Shown here one piece after another: positions 57,601-63,600 of a stretch of 64,000 nucleotides of DNA. Location of the stretch: the NCBI GenBank assembly GCA_964590995.1, contig CAZPYY010000001.1, forward strand, positions 5,514 to 69,513, given 5' to 3'. The notes beneath the pieces were generated by a model. The model did no database searches, was not told the DNA's origin, and worked only from the letters and a program-made list of their open reading frames with translations. Within the stretch, counting starts at the first letter, position 1. Each line of letters begins with the position of its first letter. A program made the position numbers and the translations under genes. This DNA is from Susulua sp964590995 (lineage in GTDB: Bacteria; Omnitrophota; Gorgyraeia; Duberdicusellales; 4484-171).

Positions 57601-60600
57601 CCATACTGAGACATAGTTGCCTCTGCGCACATCACCCCAATCTTTTTATTTTGTAATTCCTGGGCAACAGGATAAACAAAAGGCTGGTCAGAGATATTCC
57701 GCGGTTTAATCTTTTTCTTCACTTTATATATTCTTCTCTGAAGCGTCAGCTGTTTATCTCCCTTTCTGATTATTAGTTCAACCTCTATATTCTCCCGGCC
57801 AAAACGCGGGTCCAAATGATAAGAATAAATACGCATATTAGCATCTCTTACCTCCACTTCTGCTCTATCATTTAAGTCTACCTCAAAGCTTAATTGGCCA
57901 TCAGTCTTAAACTGCAAGTAAAAATTCAGTCCTTCTCTAGCTTTTATCGTTCTGTGCTTTACCTGTATGGTAAATGGATCATGGTGGGTGCAGATATTTT
58001 TTCCCTCATCGCGTATCTTAAACTCCTGATTCATCAATGCCCAGAGAAGTCCCTCACCCTGGCGCACGTGATTCAGCGGGGTAAGGTCTATATTTAGACT
58101 ATCATTGATTTTCACCCGTATCCTATCGGCAAATTGAGGGCTTTTTTGCGCTAAATCAAGCCAAATCTCAAGCTGAGCAGGAATTTTTTCAAGTATATCT
58201 TCTTTGACTGCCAAAACATGTCTATGAAGTAAAGAGGCTCTATGTTGTCCCATTCCACCATGTCCTATGCCTTTAAATTCTGCGCTGAGCAGTTGAGCCT
58301 CAAACCATGCCAACTTCTCGGCTTGGGCCTCACTATCTTCTCCCAGAACAGCGCCATAAAACTCTATAATTATCCTCTCGGCCTCCTCGCCTTCAACGTG
58401 GGCAATTACATTTAATACCGATTTGTTGCTCCAATCGCTAATATATGGGTGCGGAACCGGCCCTAAAAATTCTTGCTGCGAGATAATCCAGGCTATTCCC
58501 TGGCGGACATCCCAGCTATCCGAGAATAGTAAGATTTTCAACCCATCCTTAAACATCGCCGCAAATTTATCATTACTCCTTTTATCTAAGAATTCCGCAT
58601 AAAGATTACTCGCCCAATAATAATCGCCCGCGGCCGCTGCCTTTTCTACCTGTCTGACAAAACCATCCACTGTCCTAGCTGTAATAGGGCTAGCAGCAGA
58701 AACGGGCCTGGCTCCTTTACTGCAGTAACCTATATTAGTCCACTGTCCATAGTCCGCTGTCCACTGTCGAGTGTTAACTAAATCCACCGGGCTGCTGGAG
58801 ACACTACTCACGTCAAATGTATTTTCCAAATCAATAGTTGGTACTCCTGTAAATGAAGCCTCTAAGGCTATTAATTTAACTTTCGGCAAGTAGTGCAATT
58901 TTTCAATAACAACTCTAATAAGCTGGAATTCTTTCTCCAGTCCACTTAAGGAACAATCACTCTCGAGCGCCATAAGGACATAAGTAAGCAAAGCAGTAAA
59001 TCTGTTGATTATACGATCTTCGAGCATCGAAGTAATTGTAATACCTGATATCTGGTTCGTGCCTCTTCCCTTGGCTTTTATATCGGTATAAAGCCCGGGT
59101 ATTTTTTCGATTAGAAATTCAATTTCCTTATCAGTCCTATTTGCTAAGCTCTCTTCAAGTGCTTCTAATACTTGTTCCACTTTCGGTACGAAATCGTTGA
59201 TAACTTCCTTAAGAAAATCTTGCGATTCTTCAGTCAACTCAACTACGGGATTCATCACACAATATGGCCCCTCTCCAATAAAGATAATCTTACAAATTCC
59301 CTCATATTTATTAATCCATTGTCTCGGGAGAGTTATTCTACCCCCTGTTTTCAATTTCCTATGTATAGAAAAGTCTACAAATTGTCTGCGTCCACTGCCC
59401 CTTCTGCCAAATTTTCCTAAAGCCTCATCCCATGATTCAGGTGAATAAAGAAGCATTTCTCCGGTTCGGGCGTCCTTTACCAAAATAACCTCTGGACTAG
59501 AAAGACTATTCCTTATCTTGCAAGGAACTACCACCCTTCCTTTCCTATCTAAGAGATTCCTTATGAATTTACCTTTAAAATAAACTATGGGGCTGCTAGA
59601 GGTATACTCCTTTTCTTTAATCTCAATTACCACTCCCTGCGATGTCTCTTTATAAATGCTCAATCTACCATCAGCATAATAAACTCTTGTTGTAGTCACT
59701 CTGTTGGAATCAGGACCTTCTCTACTCACATTCTTAATATTGCTATTTTTCTCTTCGGAGAATGTATTGTGATTAGTATCTTTTAGAGTAAAATCTGTAA
59801 TGATCCCTTTCTTGTTAAATTTAAACCAATACCGCAATGGATAACTAAACCAGGGAAGAACAACTGCCACTCGTAAGGGCACTATCACAACCCCTAAGTT
59901 GTATTTAGGATCAAATAAATACTGTTCTTGCGTTAGGCAAATAATGAGTTGCTTTCCGGCTATATTAACAAGGGTATAATTTTGAGGAATATTTCCCTTA
60001 ATACTTCGATTAACAAATTCTCCCGAGAAACCATTTTGCCTTAATATGCGCATTACGTGATACGCATCTTCATAACAAACTCCGGGCCAATCTTCATCAT
60101 AACTCAATACCGCCTTTAAATCTGGTAAAGTCTGGACATATTCTATTGGAGCATTAACAGCTAAATTAGGTGTAATCTGCAGCAATTTCTTAAACCTTTC
60201 TATATCTTGCTTGTCTTTTGCAGATAAATCTATGCTAGAGAATATCCTTTCTTCGATGTTTGCCTCGGTAATATGTGCCCAGGGCTCATATACAGCCAGA
60301 TCAACCAAGCTGGGTATAGAAGAATTAGTTTTATCCACAGCTGAGCTAGAAACAGAAGGCTCGACGCGGCCTTCGACGATTTCTTTGATTACATACCTCA
60401 TCAAGAAACGTTTTGCTTCTGACGGGATAATATCGGTTGAAAGGAGGCCGTCTACCAGAGGTTGTTTTAAGAGAAATTCTTTCTGGGATGCCTGGATTTG
60501 TTCTCGTTTAATATAATTATCAATATGCTCCTCTATTTCATCCTTATCATCAAAAATCCCTACTCCTGAACTGAAAATTCCATACACTGTACCTACATAA

Positions 60601-63600
60601 ACTTTTGCTGCACCAAGCGCTTTAAGAAGTAATGCCGCATCAATAATCGTGCCGCCGGAATCAATAATATCATCAATAATAATGATGATCTTACCTCTTA
60701 CATCAATATCAGGAGTCACCATGATTGTTTGTAAGCCTACAGGCTTTGAAGCATCTCTTATCTTGTCTATATGGCCGCCGTAGACAACACCACACTTTTG
60801 GGCGGCTTCTTCAGAGAAAAGATGTGCACCACGGTCTGCACCAACAACAATAATATCCTCACGCCTTAAATCTTCTTCCTGGATGAAAAGCTCAACAAAC
60901 TTATCAAATATATTAATGTTATTTATGGTGATTAAACGATTTAATTCTTCAAGGTCATCTCTTTCATGTTCTATGGTCTCTCCCTTTCTGCTAAAACATC
61001 CCACAATATCGACAATACCTATTGTCTTTGAGAGATGGATGTTAAATACATCGATATTGCGTGTAAACCGGCTTAGAAGCTTAAAAATAATCCGCGCGCT
61101 GTTTCCGCTGATGATAGATGTTCCGTCTTCCAATTCCATGGGGTATATCTGGTGCTGCCGGGAATAACTCATATGAGGCATAATAAGGGAGACGATAAAC
61201 CCTTTCTTTCGAAGAGTATATAAAACTTTAAATAACTGAAGAAGTCTTACCTTTACGTCTGTTGAATGAACCAATAAGACATGTTCGCCTTTCTTTAGTC
61301 CATGAGGCAAGGCAACTCCTCCAAGGCCTTTTATGTAAATAGGAGATACTCGGATTTTTTGTTTGTTAATTTCGCGCACCATATCATAGTTACCAGGAGT
61401 ATACAGTACAATATCAATCGAAGCAGGCGCATGGGGTGCAGGGGTAGTGGTCTTAAGGACGATATTGTTATCGGTATCGATTGTGCGCTTATCTTCTTTT
61501 GCTTTGATTAAAGACATAAACGGCACCACGATACGATACAGCCATATCGTAACTGATAAATTTACTAACTTCCCGACAAAGCTTGATAATCTAAATACTC
61601 TTTTTGAGACAAACTTTACATTTGCTGATTGTAATAACGCCTCACGAAGCCATTTTTTCTGCCGGGAAATATGAGGCAAAACAACCGTAATACTTTTTGT
61701 TCCGGCATCCTCAAGCATACCTATGCCTAGCTTCAATCTAACAATTGCCAGATCTCTTCTATGATCACTTAAGAAAATGATACAATCTTTACCATAAACA
61801 TAACTGGGATCATGAAGGTATGCGTATATCTCATCGTTACCAAACCTGCCATAGTTAATCTCTAGGTTTATGCCTTTGTTTATCCTGGCGCTTCTTGCTC
61901 GCGCCTGAGCATTTCTGGCGCGAACTTCTCTATAGGTCGTCCAGGTAGAGAGAAATACTTCATCCCTACCAAGAACCTCATCGCGTTTTTGCTGTGCATA
62001 ACGAGATACTTTACCCTTGGGGTCATTATCATGGAAAGACAAGAATCTATCTAAAACATCTATATCCCCTTCTTCCGTGAGCTGGTCAATAAAGAGTTTT
62101 AAGAATATACTAATTCCGCTCTCTGATTCGATAAAGTAATCCAGCCACCCTCTTCTTTTCCAGACAACTCCATGTCCCTTGTGAGGATGGTGACCTTTTT
62201 CATCAAATTCGTGGTCATAATACTGAACACCTAAATTAGGATGTTTTTGTATAATTCGATACATCCTGTCGGTCATAAACAGACAAAGGTTGCCTTCATC
62301 ATCTTGTTCGCTAAAAACCGGGATTAAATCTCTGGTAAGATAAGCGCCTTGGAAACGGGGAATACCCCATTTTTCTTTAGCATCAGGGTGGGCTACAATA
62401 AATAATCTTAAGGTAGGACTTGGTGCCTGCAGAAATCGACGAAGACCCCTGAAGGGGGGGCCGCGTTCTTTAAGTGCACTTATAATTTTTTCCCGTTGAA
62501 CACTCACTTCATAAGAAATCTTACGTACTTTATTAATATAATCAAAATCACATGTGTATCCATGAAGAAGCGCCGGTGTCGTAGGTGCCCGTAATGCGCC
62601 AAAATTATAAGATTCTGCAATAGGATTAGATACCGGACTGGAAGAAGACTTAATCGGCACTATCTTATCAGAGGTAATGTTTTCTACTGGAAGAGTGAGC
62701 TTTTCTTTCAGCGGGCTGGAGCTTTTGATATGTTCCATCCACTTAACTGTCTCTTCAAAGAAGTTTTTGAGTTTTTCCTGGGCATGTCCATTCTCTAACT
62801 CAATGCTCACACCCCATTGGGCATCTAAGCTCTGTTTTCCAAGCTCAGCTAAAAATTTCTTCGTTCCTTCATTATCAAGGTGTTTGAGAAACCCATCTAA
62901 GCCTTCTGTTCCCTTAAGCAGAACCCAGATGTTGGCTAATCTCTGCATGGTAACAAGCTCACCGAAGGTAAAGGGTTCTTTTGGAACTTGGATATCTTGG
63001 TTAGGGTTATATTCTCTCATTCCGATAAAGGTCTCAAAGGCGGTTAAGGGGCCGTCTTGAATCTCCTGGTGTTTCCAGTGCTGGCCATCTGGCTCAATAA
63101 CAAAGGTTGTATCAAGTTGAGTTAACCTCCTTACATTTTCCGTCCAGAATTGAGCTACTGAGCCAAACTGGGTCTCAGAGCCATAGGTAAGCAAGTCGGC
63201 GTATTCTTTATTATGTCCTGGAGCAAGGATTAAGAGAGCTGCGTAGATAGCAGAGGCATCTTTCTTAATCTGGTCATAAGATATGCCTTTTAGGCCAGCC
63301 ATCTCTTTTAAGAGGCTATTAAATTCTTCTTTCTTAAGCGCACCATATTCTAAGGCATACCCGTAGTCTAAAATGCCACCAGGGAAGGAAACCTTGTATT
63401 TGTCTTTAGAAGAGGCGGATTCTCTGAATTCTTTTAGGACTTGTTCTTTGATTTGGGCTTTCTTAGTATCATCTTCAATTCCGGTGATCTTTGTTTTTAA
63501 ATAAGGAATAAACCCTTTAAGCACGGCGTCTTTACTCACCCATACCCCTGGTTCATCAGCAAAGTTTACTCCCATCTTATAGCCAGCTATGGCAATGGCG

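Larger units (their letters stand above)
26105..62727 (-). repeat. family of (S/A)SSP(V/I) linkers joining the modules
   Basis: At least 34 copies, near (plus coordinates) 62711, 62631, 59587, 58785, 58685, 55362, 53490, 51823, 50215, 49583, 48250, 47250, 42221, 40155, 39520, 39143, 38461, 37098, 36484, 34612, 33948, 33374, 32149, 31450, 31383, 30165, 29920, 29085, 28535, 27662, 27028, 26805, 26707, 26105. A dozen plain Ser runs (e.g. 48097, 46090, 44680, 42895, 33275) mark further joints. Between about 59.6 and 48 kb they read AGC-AGC-CCG; between about 39.6 and 27.6 kb mostly AGC-TCG-CC. Confidence 0.85.
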
